A DNA stretch of 64,000 nucleotides, from NCBI GenBank assembly GCA_024449915.1, contig JAMZAV010001062.1:62001-126000 (forward strand), written 5' to 3'. Below are positions 11,772 through 21,994 of this stretch, piece after piece (positions within the stretch are counted from its first letter, which is position 1; the number at the start of each line of letters is the position of its first letter). Below the pieces are notes generated by a model that was not told the DNA's origin, did no database searches, and saw only the letters and a list, made by a program, of their open reading frames with translations. The stretch comes from Sweltsa coloradensis (Eukaryota; Arthropoda; Insecta; Plecoptera; Chloroperlidae). The translations under genes and the position numbers were made by a program.

Positions 11772-11790
11772 TTGGTAGAGGTGCCGGGTA
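11772..11790 (+). other. tRNA-Ala 3'-end complement motif (PBS-like), dispersed copy 5
   Basis: TTGGTAGAGGTGCCGGGTA, one mismatch (A for G) in the acceptor-complement part. It lies 56 bp upstream of copy 6 on the same strand. Confidence 0.5.
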
Positions 11791-11827
11791 GACCTAAAAC
11801 AATTTTAACTCCATAAGAATAGCATTG

Positions 11828-11846
11828 TTGGTGGAGGTGCCGGGTC
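11828..11846 (+). other. tRNA-Ala 3'-end complement motif (PBS-like), dispersed copy 6
   Basis: An exact TTGGTGGAGGTGCCGGGTC preceded by AGCATTG and followed by CTTGATTTTATT. Its close pairing with copy 5 repeats the dimer pattern at 1.2-1.4 and 6.3-6.6 kb. Confidence 0.6.
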
Positions 11847-12027
11847 CTTGATTTTATTATTATTTTATATTACGGGGAGAGGTATTATTTTTTGTTGTGG
11901 TATTTTTTGAAAGTGTAGCACACGTGGTGGTGAATTTATTGTGTTTCAAATATATAGGTCAGTGTACTATAAGCAACAAATAGCATCTCGGTACTTGTAC
12001 TTGCTCTCACAATCATTTGTATTTTGT

Positions 12028-12205
12028 GTGGTTCGTTGGTTTTGTGGTTAGAGGCTCAGCTTCCAATGCAGAAAGTCCAGGATTCGATTTCCGTTCTAGG
12101 CAGAAGTTTTTAAACTTCTAATGTGGACTTAAATCCTCAGTTCTTGTCTGTGAATTTTGTAAATTGTGATTTGGAGCCGTCCTAGCAACGAGGAACATAA
12201 TAAAT
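12028..12205 (+). mobile_element. tRNA-derived SINE remnant, family H, plus copy
   Basis: GGTTTTGTGGTTAGAGGCTC resembles an A-box region and GTCCAGGATTCGATTTCCG a B-box. Then come GGCAGAAGTTT...AACTTC and TCCTCAGTTCTTG. The reverse-oriented partner follows directly at 12222-12370. No true anticodon arm is seen, so this is a SINE, not a tRNA gene. Confidence 0.6.
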
Positions 12206-12221
12206 TCTAAGGCGGTTCCGA

Positions 12222-12370
12222 ATCAGCCGTGCTGATTTTGGCCAAGAACTGATGGACCTAAGTTCAAATCTGAAGTTAACAAACTTCTGCCTATAGCGGG
12301 TATCAAACTCTGGACCTTCTGCATAGGATGCAGAGACGATAACCACAAGACCAACGAATTACACAAAAAA
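12222..12370 (-). mobile_element. tRNA-derived SINE remnant, family H, minus copy
   Basis: The reverse complement reads TTGTGGTTATCGTCTCTGC, GTCCAGAGTTTGATACCCG, GGCAGAAGTTTGTTAACTTC and CCATCAGTTCTTGGCC, parallel to the plus copy at 12028-12205. The two lie tail-to-tail and would give a large stem-loop if co-transcribed. Confidence 0.6.
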
Positions 12371-12702
12371 TAATAATAAATATTGTTATTAATAATGAAT
12401 AGTGTGCATGTTGTAAGTAAAGTCCCAAGTGAAAGGACTCGGACTCGACTCGACTCGTCTCGCGAATATTTGCGGCGAAGTGAACTTTCCTCTCCTCTGT
12501 CGTCGCATCTGTCAGGCGAATGCAAACGCAAGTGTGACGAAATCTTCTCCGCCCTCCTTCCAATCAATCTATCCACTTGATATATTGAAGCTCACTCCAA
12601 GTGAGTGATATCGTATAGCGAGACGCAAGGAACGAATCCGCCCGAAATTGTTTTTACAAGTTCATAAAACAATCTCGACGCGAGTGGGTTGTCCCCAGAC
12701 TG

Positions 12703-12707
<5 letters not shown>

Positions 12708-12792
<85 letters not shown>
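12708..12792. repeat. (CT)n microsatellite
   Basis: About 42 CT units with a single CC interruption near 12760. The overlapping arginine-glutamate frame on the minus strand is an artefact of the repeat. Confidence 0.95.
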
Positions 12793-12796
<4 letters not shown>

Positions 12797-13440
12797 ATTG
12801 CGTGGAGACAGTGAGCCCTGTCCATAAGAAAGGTAAACAACTCAATTTAGCTTTTCATTTTGTTCTGCTGTACACTTGAAAAGGTCAATCTCGCAGTTGT
12901 TTATAAACAACGACAAAGCTACGGAGGGTGGACCGTATTCTTAACACGGGGTCACTTTCCAGCGAATTGCTCAAATTTCACAGTTTTTTTTTTCTGTCAC
13001 TGGACAAAAATTTGAAATGATGTGAGTCTTGCCGTTGAAATTCAATTCATTTCATTTTTCAAAATTGGTTCAATAATTCAATTCAATTGATTTATTGATT
13101 TTATTGTGATTTACCTGTCCCATGACAGGACAGGTCGGCCAGTGTCAATTTCTAACATATGTTAGACTCGTTAACCATGGTAAAAAATAAAAATATGGTT
13201 TAGGAAAAGTAGGTGACACGCACAACGACTTGTCTACAACTTGGTGAATAGACTCCCGGTCCCGCGCTAACATTTGCTTCGGAGACAGTCAAAAGTATTC
13301 AATGAAGCACAGTTTAACTAATGAGCCGTCACTTTTCTCTGCCGAACATTCGCCGATCACGCTCGTTTAGGCTCGATCAGATGAAGATTAAAGATTCGGT
13401 GGTTTCACTCATCGGCTTTTTCCGACTGGTTTATAGACAC
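12793..13440. other. Unannotated stretch
   Basis: No gene or family recognised. CCTGTCCCATGACAGGACAGG at about 13112-13132 is a small imperfect palindrome. Confidence 0.4.
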
Positions 13441-13539
13441 GTTGGCAAACATGATAGGTCTGTCCTCTGACAGGTTGGCAAACATGATAGGTCTGTCCTC
13501 TGACAGGTTGACAAACATAACAGGTCTGTCTCTAACAGT
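13441..13539. repeat. 33-bp tandem repeat, three copies
   Basis: Units start GTTGGCAAACATGATAGG at 13441 and 13474 and GTTGACAAACATAACAGG at 13507, each followed by TCTGTC. The first two are identical; the third is diverged. Confidence 0.9.
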
Positions 13540-13544
13540 AGAGA

Positions 13545-13637
13545 CTATTGCGTAAGTTGTGCAACTGATTCGGGAGGTCATGGGTTCGAATCCCGCACCC
13601 GGCACGAGGTTGTCGTTAGGCCTGGGTTCGAGTCCTC
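13545..13637 (+). mobile_element. tRNA-like SINE remnant
   Basis: CATGGGTTCGAATCCCGC is a good B-box and T-arm. The upstream ACTATTGCGTAAGTTGTGCA is only weakly A-box-like. A second GGGTTCGAGTCCTC follows 40 bp later, then MITE J copy 1 begins, so the element is probably interrupted or truncated. Confidence 0.45.
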
Positions 13638-13639
13638 TT

Positions 13640-13890
13640 TATACTAGCTCCAACGAAAGAATGCAGATGCTTTGTAATGGTGGGGGTAGAATGAATGCGC
13701 GGTAAATGGAATGTCGCCTATGTGTATGAAGAGAAATATCTTTTACCAACGCAAGCAAAAATTGTCTGTGCTAGATCACAGAGTTCCTGTGCAAGATCCA
13801 CGCTGAGCTAGCGTGAATAGAGTTGACAGAGTTGTTATGTTGGGAAAACAATTTCGAGCCATATGCATTCTTTCGTTGGGACCACTTTAA
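13640..13890. mobile_element. MITE family J, copy 1
   Basis: The ends are inverted repeats: left TCCAACGAAAGAATGCAG, right TGCATTCTTTCGTTGG, with imperfect extension out to TATACT/AGTGGT. The 251-bp body is shared with 15984-16216, including GGTGGGGGTA, GAATGCGCGGTAAATGGAAT, AACGCAAGCAAAAATT and GGGAAAACAATTTCGAGCC. It carries an extra 30-odd bases (AGATCACAGAGTTCCTGTGC) relative to copy 2. No transposase. Confidence 0.75.
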
Positions 13891-14419
13891 CAGCCCTGGA
13901 ACATTCATTTCCCAATTAACCAAAACAAGAACCTGAAGAAAATAGGGTGGTCGCACTCTGGTAAATCTGATGGCAACTTTACGCAATAGATATTAAAATA
14001 TTGTCTATAATATATGAGAGGTGTATGAGGCTAGAGGAGTAGGCTAGAGGAGTATATTGGGGGTGGTATGGGGAGAGTACGGGGGGGGGGCGAGACGCAC
14101 AGTGTGTGTACAAGGGGATCTTGTTAAACCAGGAGTGATGTCCTGTTCTGTTGTGTTTACAGACACGTGCTCGTCACCGTCTTGTCCCCCCCCCCCCGAC
14201 AACAAGGACACAACAACCTCTGGGAGACAAATTCATTAGAGCGGGAGACAAGGAGCAGCCATCAATCGCGAGGTAACATGCTCGGAAGAAAACTAGACTT
14301 TAATCTCAACTGTCTAAACTGAACGAGCTCGAGAGAAAACAACGACTCACAGAACAGCAAACATTACAAAACAAACAATGATTTACAAAGTATACAACCG
14401 TATCATCGTCCTCTGGTAG
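13891..14419. other. Unannotated stretch with G and C homopolymers
   Basis: GGAGTAGGCTAGA is locally repeated near 14035. G and C tracts occur near 14084 and 14187. No gene recognised. Confidence 0.4.
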
Positions 14420-14676
14420 TTACTTACAGATGCATACAAAGCTTGTAAAAACACACTCAAACCTTACACACTCAAAACTAATGAGATCTCACGCATACAA
14501 GTCTGGTAAAAACACAGCCAAACTTACACACTCAAAAGTAATGAGACCTAACCATACAAAAAACTTGTAAAAATACAGCCAAACCTTACACACTCAAAAG
14601 TAATGAGACCTTAACCATACAAAAAACTTGTAAAAATACAGCCAAACCTTACACACTCAAAAGTAATGAGATCTTA
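14420..14676. repeat. About 62-bp tandem repeat, four copies
   Basis: The block TTACACACTCAAAAGTAATG starts at about 14464, 14524, 14586 and 14649, with CATACAAAAAACTTGTAAAA and ACAGCCAAACC between. The two central copies are nearly identical; the outer ones are diverged. Confidence 0.85.
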
Positions 14677-14722
14677 AAGAAATGCCAAGCTCGTGTACCC
14701 TTCTACATTTGCGCATTGGTAA

Positions 14723-15481
14723 TTGGATGAGCGTAGCGAGCGTAGCGAGCGAAGCGAAGATTCCATTTCACTTCACTGGAGAAAAAAATCCGGAATGTTT
14801 TTTTTTCTGTATTTTTGTCTGTCTGTTAACACGATTCCGGCTAAACCGATACTCCGATTGCGATGAAATTTCATGGAGGCCTTCGAAATCTCTGAACTTA
14901 GAACTGCCACGTTTTTGAGCGCAATCGGGAAATTTTTTCTCATAAAAAACGCAGTTTTACGATTTTTTTCGATTTTTAAAAACTTTCTTCGACTCATAAC
15001 ACCTACATGCTTTATCCGATTGTAATGATTTTTTCACAGAACTTTAATTTCATGAATTAAGATATTCGTGCAAAATTTGAGCGTAATCGAAAAATTATTT
15101 CTCATGAAAATCGAAATTTTACGGGTTTTTTCTTTTTTAAAACAATTCTTTGACTTATTACACCTACATGCTTTATCCTATTGTAATTATTTTTTCACAG
15201 AACCTTAATTTCATGAATTAATATATTCGTGTTAAATTTGAGCGCAATCGAATATTTATTTCTTATGAAAATTGCAATTTTACGATTTTTTTCTTTTTTA
15301 AAAATTACTATTAATTAAAAAAATTAAGTTATTTTTTTATTTAATTTAATTTAATTAAAAAAAATCTTCGACTAAGTAATGATTTTTTCATAGAACAACA
15401 GAAAATCCGCGTAACACATGGCAGCTCAATGCACCAATTACGCTCATCCAACAACGCGGCGGGACTTAAGCGTTTTCCTAG
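14723..15481 (+). mobile_element. Helitron-like non-autonomous element, subfamily B, copy 2
   Basis: Starts TTGGATGAGCGTAGCGAGCG and ends GCTCATCCAACAACGC, GGCGGGACTTAA, GCGTT, TTC, CTAG, T. The 5' block includes GGAGAAAAAAATCCGGAATG and GATTCCGGCTAAACCGATAC. A unit of about 125 bp with ACCTACATGCTTTATCC and TTAATTTCATGAATTAA is repeated two to three times in the middle. It is collinear with copies at 351-1006 and 57114-57553. Confidence 0.65.
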
Positions 15482-15983
15482 TTCATAAACATACACTGCC
15501 CCGTAACACCCTTGAAAAGCTTGGCAAAATAGAATTAGCATGAACTATTTAGCACTGGCTTGTCCTTCATTCAATACATTGTTGTACTATAGTGTTGCTT
15601 CGCATTTTCTGATACCACTGACTCCTAGATAACTCAACTATCACCTACTTTCACTGCCTGTATACGTGTCATTAAAAACGTGGTGGATTTGTCCAGTAAC
15701 CCATGGTCCAGTAAGTGTAACCATTTGCTGTAACCGGCCACATGATATGAGCTCTATATAACGCATGTGTATCCCTATGCAACCCATTTAAGATTTGTGA
15801 TTACCCTTTACACTTACAGTCGTCAATCACAAAGTAATTCCCTTTCGAGACATCAATAACACTTTTTCAACTTATATTGTTTTCCTGATTGCTTCTGTCT
15901 GGGTCTGGATAAGAACTGGGCCTCTTCTGATAGTACGATACTAGAAAACGGGCTGGAGAATTTGCTAGGTCGTAAAACCTTGT

Positions 15984-16216
15984 TATACTTGCTCCAACGA
16001 AAGAATGCAGATGCTTGGTAGTGGTGGGGGTAAAATGAATGCGCGGTAAATGGAATGTCGCCTTTGTGTATGAAAGAGAAATATCTTTTAGCAACGCAAG
16101 CAAAAATTATCTGTGTTAGATCCACGCTGAGCTAGCGCGAATAGAGTGGACAAAAAATATGTATTGTTGGGAAAACAATTTCGAGCCATCTGCATTCTTT
16201 CGTTGGAACCACTATA
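15984..16216. mobile_element. MITE family J, copy 2
   Basis: The inverted ends are perfect over 21 bp (15993-16013 with 16187-16207), beginning TCCAACGAAAGAATGCAG, and extend imperfectly to TATA at both sides, which allows a TA target. About 85-90% similar to the copy at 13640-13890 by eye. It ends only ten bases before a Helitron-like element. Confidence 0.75.
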
Positions 16217-16226
16217 GAAACCTTAA

Positions 16227-17341
16227 TTGGATGAGCGAAGCGAAGACTTCAATTTCACCGACCCCCCAAAAAATTTAGCTTGGTTGTTTTTTTGTTTGTA
16301 TTTTTTTCCGTCTGTTTGTTCGCTCTCTACCGGGCAAACGGCATATGCGATCTTGATGAAAATTTGACACGACCTTCGTTTTCTCTGAACTTAGACTTGC
16401 CACGTTTTTGGGTACAATCGAAGAATATTTCTCATGAATATCGTACTTTTACGATTTTTTTCGATTTTTAGTGCGATATTTTCGTGCCATTTGGGCCAAT
16501 TCTGACCAAACGGGTGGGGCTACAACGTTCATATTTCACATGGACATTAAGGTAATGGTGATGTATGCTTTCTGAAAGAAAAAGTTGAAAAAGTTAGCCA
16601 GAAACGAGAGAAATAAAGCTTTTAATATACGTTTTTTGACTTTTTGTGCGATATTTTCGTGCCATTTGGGCCAATTCTGACCAAACGGGTGGGGCAACAA
16701 CGTTCAAAATATTATACATGAACATTAAGGTAATGGTGATGTAGTACCTTTTGAAAGAAAATGTTGAAAAAGTTAGCCAGAATCCATAGAAATATAGCTT
16801 TTAATGTAAGATTTTTCGAGTTTTAGTGCGATATTTTCGTGCCATTTGGGCCAATTCTGACCAAACGGGTGGGGCTACAACGTTCATATTTCACATGAAC
16901 ATTAAGGTAATGGTGATGTATTGCTTTCTGAAAGAAAAAGTTGAAAAAAGTTAGCCAGAATCGAGAGAAATAAAGCTTTTAATATACGTTTTTTTTTTAC
17001 TTTTTGTGCGATATTTTCGTGCCATTTGGGCCAATTCTGACCAAACGGGTAGGGCTACAACGTTCATATTATACATGGACATTAAGGTTATGGTGATGTA
17101 GTACCTTTTGAAAGAAAATGTTGAAAAAGTTAGCCAGAATCCATAGAAATATAGCTTTTAATGTAAGATTTTTACGTTAAATAATAACAAATTAACAAGA
17201 AACAATAGAAACTTGACAACAATCACCTACAATGCGTCGGCAGAAAAACAAAGCACTTGCAAAAGTAAAGATATCCCACGCAAACTAAAAACTTTAAAAA
17301 AGCTCATCCATCAACGCGGCGGGACTTTAGCGTTTTCCTAG
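16227..17341 (+). mobile_element. Helitron-like non-autonomous element, subfamily A, copy 4 (longest)
   Basis: 1,115 bp with both canonical ends: TTGGATGAGCGAAGCG and AACGC...GCGTT-TTC-CTAG-T. The centre holds four tandem units of about 175-180 bp, each with GTGCGATATTTTCGTGCC, CCAAACGGGT and AAGTTAGCCAGAA. Alternating unit types (CGAGAGAAATAAAGC then CCATAGAAATATAGC) show the array grew by duplicating a two-unit block. Confidence 0.7.
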
Positions 17342-17489
17342 TTACGTGAATTTACCTGTTGTGTTAGACGTTAGTGTCGTTTTCTTCACAAAGCTAGACA
17401 CTAGAAATCCACCCTACCTATGCCCGCCTGTGGCTTAATCTGTCAAGCACATCCTTTAAATGAGAGTGGCGCAAAATGATATCACTGTG

Positions 17490-17693
17490 GGTATGGAATG
17501 TGGTTGAGGTATCTAGCAGGCAGTGACTGAGCCAGTCACTTCACCGCCACCTAGATATATGGATACTCACTGCCAGCTGAAACTGACTAGGTGCGCATGG
17601 AATCTAGTTGAGTAATCTAGCAGGCAGTGACTGAGTCAGTCACTTCACCGCCACCTAGATATATATGTGGATACTCACTGCCAGCTGAAACTG
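17490..17693. repeat. 104-bp tandem duplication with AP-1/Maf-like palindrome
   Basis: Two units share ATCTAGCAGGCAGTGACTGA, CAGTCACTTCACCGCCACC and GATACTCACTGCCAGCTGAA. The second contains the perfect palindrome AGTGACTGAGTCAGTCACT (17626-17644) with a central TGAGTCA; the first has one change in it. A regulatory role is speculative. Confidence 0.8.
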
Positions 17694-19332
17694 CCTTGAA
17701 TGCCTTCTCGCAGTCTGTCCTTGAGAGATCTCTGCCTGGATGGGCCACCCCCACTGAATGTTGCCATGACGACCGCAACTCCTCACATTCAACAAGACGA
17801 ACGAGTGGATTGAATTTTTAAACACGTCAACAACCACGAAGTGACGAGAGAAACGGATTCACTGATGTTAATGTTCTGTTCCGCGGGACGTGATCGAAAA
17901 TGTTCTACACACGAAAACGCACACGATTATAATATATGGTTTTAATAATAAATCTCTTTCAGAATATATACTTTTTAGCGTTACAATTCACTATCACAAT
18001 AATATATTTTTTTATATATGTTAGAACATTGAAGCGTAGTAAGTTATATTACCTATTTTATTTCATGAAGATCGGATATATATTTTTAAAACAGTGGTCA
18101 TTGGTTTATTTTGAATATAAAGCAAACTTTTGTTTGTTCTTATATTTTATAAAATGAAGTATCTTTGTTAGGGTCCCGAGCTCAGGTGAAAACCCGCGTT
18201 TTCCCTTAGAAGATTGACAGACGTAGAGCGAGAGGAAATGTTTACAAAAACAGCCGTCAGCGTCAGGAATCAGACTCTTTGTAGAACGTCGTTTCTACTC
18301 GGAGAGATTTCAAAACTCTTCCGACTTTTACAAAGTTGATGTTTTGCTTCTTTCAGCAGTTAAACTTCTGCGGTTACCGGTGACGGTTATCAAAACAAAT
18401 GAAGCACGATTGCGTTTTTGTTACGCGGGCGAATCAATACTCCCAACTTCGGGAGCCTATCTACCATCAATAACGCGCTCCCTGGCTGTTTACGCGAAAC
18501 TTTTTAATTCACTTCTCGAATTTATTCCAAACGGTTTTTTCTCTTAACTTTTTCTTTGTTTCCCGGCCTCGCTGGCTCCGAGGGAACGAACAGAGTTTCT
18601 CAAAGTCGCAAGTAATGTTCCAAGTTTTTCAATTTCTTGTGCTGTTGTTCACCTCTCCTCAGTTTATCATAACTTCCCCTATCTACGCGGCCCGTGACCT
18701 TGGCATAGGGGATTCACCCACCTAGCTAGGGTGAGAAGCAGACACGACCGCGAGGCTGGGGCATCGACCACTGAAACAGAAAACAAAACACAATCATTAA
18801 TACTTAGTCGGTAAAATACTCTCACAATAAACAAAATGCTCTCTGAAATGTACTTTGTATTGGCATAATCAATTAAATTATGTATTTGAAATTCCTGGGA
18901 AAAATTTAGTTGGCTTGTTGGTTGTAAAACTGAAACAATCTTAGCGATGTGTTTAATTCGAGAATATAATATTGTATTATGATTGTTAAGTAAACCTCAA
19001 CTTTCGTTGAAAAAATATCCCTTTAAATTATATGGACAATAATATTATAATATAAATTATAAAATGTATTAAAGTGTGATCCACAAGTATCAGTTCAGTT
19101 AGGCCTATATATTTCTAATCCATTGTAAAATAACTTCAAAATCTTTTCCCAGCTATTTTAAGAAAAAGTATCGGTTTATACATTAATACAGGTCAATGAC
19201 GTTCAAAGTAACAAGTATTCTATATCGATTTATTAATACAAATCAATTAATATTTCACATTCTGATTCATTCAATTACTAATAAAATATAATTTAACATT
19301 TCTATCAGGTTTGTTCAGAAAATTATTTTTAG
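17694..19332. other. Unannotated stretch
   Basis: Mostly AT-rich. 18180-18780 is richer in GC with a CCGTGACCTTGGCATAGGGG patch. No domain-bearing frame or repeat family recognised. Confidence 0.4.
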
Positions 19333-19352
19333 GACCCGGCACCTCCACCAAA
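19333..19352 (-). other. tRNA-Ala 3'-end complement motif (PBS-like), dispersed copy 7
   Basis: The minus strand reads TATTTGGTGGAGGTGCCGGG then TCCTA. The flanking TATT and TCCTA also occur around the motif in the 268-bp satellite, so this copy may be a satellite-related fragment. Confidence 0.6.
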
Positions 19353-19516
19353 TATATTTCCAAACATAAACTTAACACGGGGCATTAATAACGGTAAGCT
19401 TCGCTCCCTATATCGGGTATTCCCCCACCCCACTTGTTATGATGAAAGATTCCCCCAGTAAAACCTGTAATGCTGGGATTAGATCACATTAGACCTTGGA
19501 GCAATCTTTACTATCA

Positions 19517-19664
19517 GGGGCAAGATTCATCACTTGTTGCATATTAGCCAGAGGAATCTGCTAGGCCAACTGACTCTAATCTATAGTTGGTCAGCTGAAG
19601 AGGGGCAAGATTCATCACTTGTTGCATATAAGCCAGAGGAATCTGTTAGGCAACTGACTCTAAT
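19517..19664. repeat. 85-bp tandem duplication
   Basis: GGGGCAAGATTCATCACTTG followed by TTGCATAT, AGCCAGAGGAATCTG and CAACTGACTCTAAT occurs at 19517 and again at 19602. Confidence 0.9.
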
Positions 19665-20206
19665 GACGCAAACACACAAAGCGGTTCTTAATTACATCCT
19701 TCCCTCTTCTTCCATCGCATCCCAGCCATTGATTATTCTATTTATACACACTCGAAGTACGGACGTAAATCCTCGCGCTGAATTATCTATTACTCGGGTC
19801 GGTGTCGTGGCTAGTGGGCGGTAGCCCCCCCCCCCCACCACCCCTCCTAAACAGTCCAGCTGGAGGGGGCAACATCTCCCAGTATGTAACCCCTTCAAAC
19901 CCACGCAATCCTCCAGTCAGTCACCGATATAGGCTAAAGCATTCTATTAAAAACAGTAGTTTTAGACTAGAATTAGCTATTTACGTAATGAATGTACTTG
20001 GCCGATAAGAAAAAAGATGTTTATTGTTATCTCCAAACCAGCTCTCTATTTTCCATACATACAAACTTGATATAAACCATTTTGTTAATTCATAAATTGA
20101 ACCCTCTTTAAACTTAAATTAATTTTATATTTTGCATATTTACCATCAAATGAAAGGGTGGTTGGTTGGTGATAGTGTGGTGCAGCTTAATATTGTGTAG
20201 AAACAA

Positions 20207-20482
20207 GTTTACAATATTGAACTAAAATGTAAGACTTTTACTTATTCTTTATAAAATTTAATAAAGTATAATTAGTGCAATACTTCGGGTGTTTTCAACA
20301 CCCTACCAATGGACACAAACAAAACATAAAACTCCGTCTCCTAGCCAAGGTCACAGTCAAATAAACACCGCCATCTTGGTCTCATTTTATGCTCTGTTTG
20401 TTGCCATTGGAAGGGTGTTAAAAATACCAGACTTATAAGAGCGAGAAAAAGTCTTACATTTTATTTCAATATAACCGTTAAC
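20207..20482. mobile_element. Foldback/MITE with long inverted repeats
   Basis: The left arm (20207-20337) and right arm (20374-20482) are reverse complements in blocks: AAAATGTAAGACTTTT with its complement, TCAACACCCTACCAATGG with CCATTGGAAGGGTGTTAA, and ACAAACAAAACATAAAA with TTTTATGCTCTGTTTGT. The left arm carries about 20 extra AT-rich bases. The loop is short and non-coding. Confidence 0.75.
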
Positions 20483-20574
20483 TGTTCTAATACTCTCAGC
20501 TTTTATAATGAGTTTACAACAATTCTAATTTAGATCTACAATGCACCAACAATCCAGATGTTGTGAAGTTAACC

Positions 20575-20686
20575 GTCTCGCTAGCTTAGGGGTAAAGCAC
20601 TCGACCGGCAATCGGGAGACGATACTCGCTGGGATGGATTTTTGTAATTTCTGGATTGATTTACATAATACAATAATATCTTCACT
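20575..20686 (+). mobile_element. tRNA-derived SINE remnant, family F, copy 1
   Basis: TAGCTTAGGGGTAAAGCACT is an A-box, CGACCGGCAATCGGGAG an anticodon-arm-like stretch, and GATACTCGCTGGGATGG a degenerate B-box region. Then comes TGTAATTTCTGGATTGATTT and ACATAATACAAT. The same tRNA-like head and tail recur on the minus strand at 34900-35003. The anticodon loop lacks a normal U33 context, so this is not a tRNA gene. Confidence 0.7.
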
Positions 20687-21848
20687 TTCTATTAATTAAA
20701 TACAACTATTCATATTTGAAACTGTGTTAGGAACTTTTCCTGCTTCCAGAGTCATCCAATCAATATGCAATTTTGTGTAATTGTCAAGCAAGGATATGGT
20801 TACAAAGATTACTAAACATTCCTGAGCAATACGCACAAATAAATTACGAAATTCACCAATTTTGATGAATTTACAAAAATCCTTAATCCTACAAATCCAT
20901 TTAATTTATTTTGATTTCTGTATGGTTTAAAAAAAAATATTCCTGTGTATACACATGGCAATATATGACATTGTGCAAAGACTGGTAGCAATCTGATAAA
21001 AAATTTCTTCAGAAAACGATCCAGAAAATATCAATGGTATTGCAGACTCTTAAGAGACAGCACATTTCTCAGCCAATTTCAGTAACATTTGTATTCATAA
21101 CATAATAACTTTGTACAACTGAATATGACAGACTTTAAATAAATAATTACAAATTAGTGAAATTATATATGAGCGTACCTATCATAAGGTTCTGGAGAAT
21201 AAAAAAGAAGTGAATTCAATTTTTTAAATGTAAGAATCAGCCAAAAAAGTAAAAGCTACACCAATAAGTCTGCAATTTAAACTGATTAATGATAAACATG
21301 TTGCAAAGCTGCAGAAACAATAGAGGCGTACATTGATCTATTATTAGCAATTACACAAAGCTGTGTTCACAATAACATGTATCTTTCCTTAGCAAGGTTT
21401 CTCGATCTGGATATTGGTTCATGGGTTTGATATTAGAAACACCCGGCAGTAAACCCCAGTCTTAAAACAATAAACCAGATCAACCCCCAAGTGATGAAGA
21501 GGAAACAGCTGGAGCTACTTGGTTTAACGAACAGTGGAATGCCATAACGCTTAGCTGAACAGTTTATTGTGTTCTGTTTGGTCGTATATTCCCCACAGAT
21601 TGCCATTATTGGTTCATGTTTTCACGGCCAGACCGTCCATATTTTCCTTCATTTTATACGATCGATATAATATGGGAGATATTTCATGTTAAGAGCTATA
21701 TAAACTGATTTAAGCTTTGTTACTGGGCGAAATTTATTGCAGAGTATTTTTGATTCCTTGTTCTAGTTTGCTATCGAACTAACTATGAAGTATTAGGCCT
21801 AAACTGATCTAGAAGTTGTGAGGAGCTAGAAATAGAAAACGTCGACTC
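20687..21848. other. Unannotated AT-rich stretch
   Basis: No gene or repeat family recognised. GAGCTATATAAACTG at about 21700 contains a TATA-like word upstream of the CRE/E-box array, which on its own means little. Confidence 0.4.
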
Positions 21849-21994
21849 TATGACGTCATCATGTCACGCACGTGCGCTATGACGTCATCATGTCACACAC
21901 GTGCGCTATGACGTCATCATGTCACACACGTGCGCTATGACGTCATCAAGTCACGCACGTGCGCTATGACGTCATCATGTCACGCACGTGCGCG
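21849..21994. promoter_or_regulatory. Five 29-bp repeats, each with a CRE palindrome and a CACGTG E-box
   Basis: Units of exactly 29 bp place TGACGTCA at 21851, 21880, 21909, 21938 and 21967. Each is followed 10 bases later by CACGCACGTGC or CACACACGTGC. TGACGTCA is the consensus site for CREB/ATF bZIP factors, and CACGTG for bHLH factors such as Myc/Max, USF or Clock. Spacing is invariant and both cores are intact in all five, while substitutions fall between them (ATG versus AAG, CGC versus CAC). No adjoining gene is visible, so it may equally be a neutral minisatellite. Confidence 0.55.

Noticed and set aside
20575..20640. Functional tRNA gene
   Set aside because: The A-box is good but the anticodon loop lacks U33 context, the T-arm is degenerate, and the sequence continues into a SINE body shared with 34900-35003.
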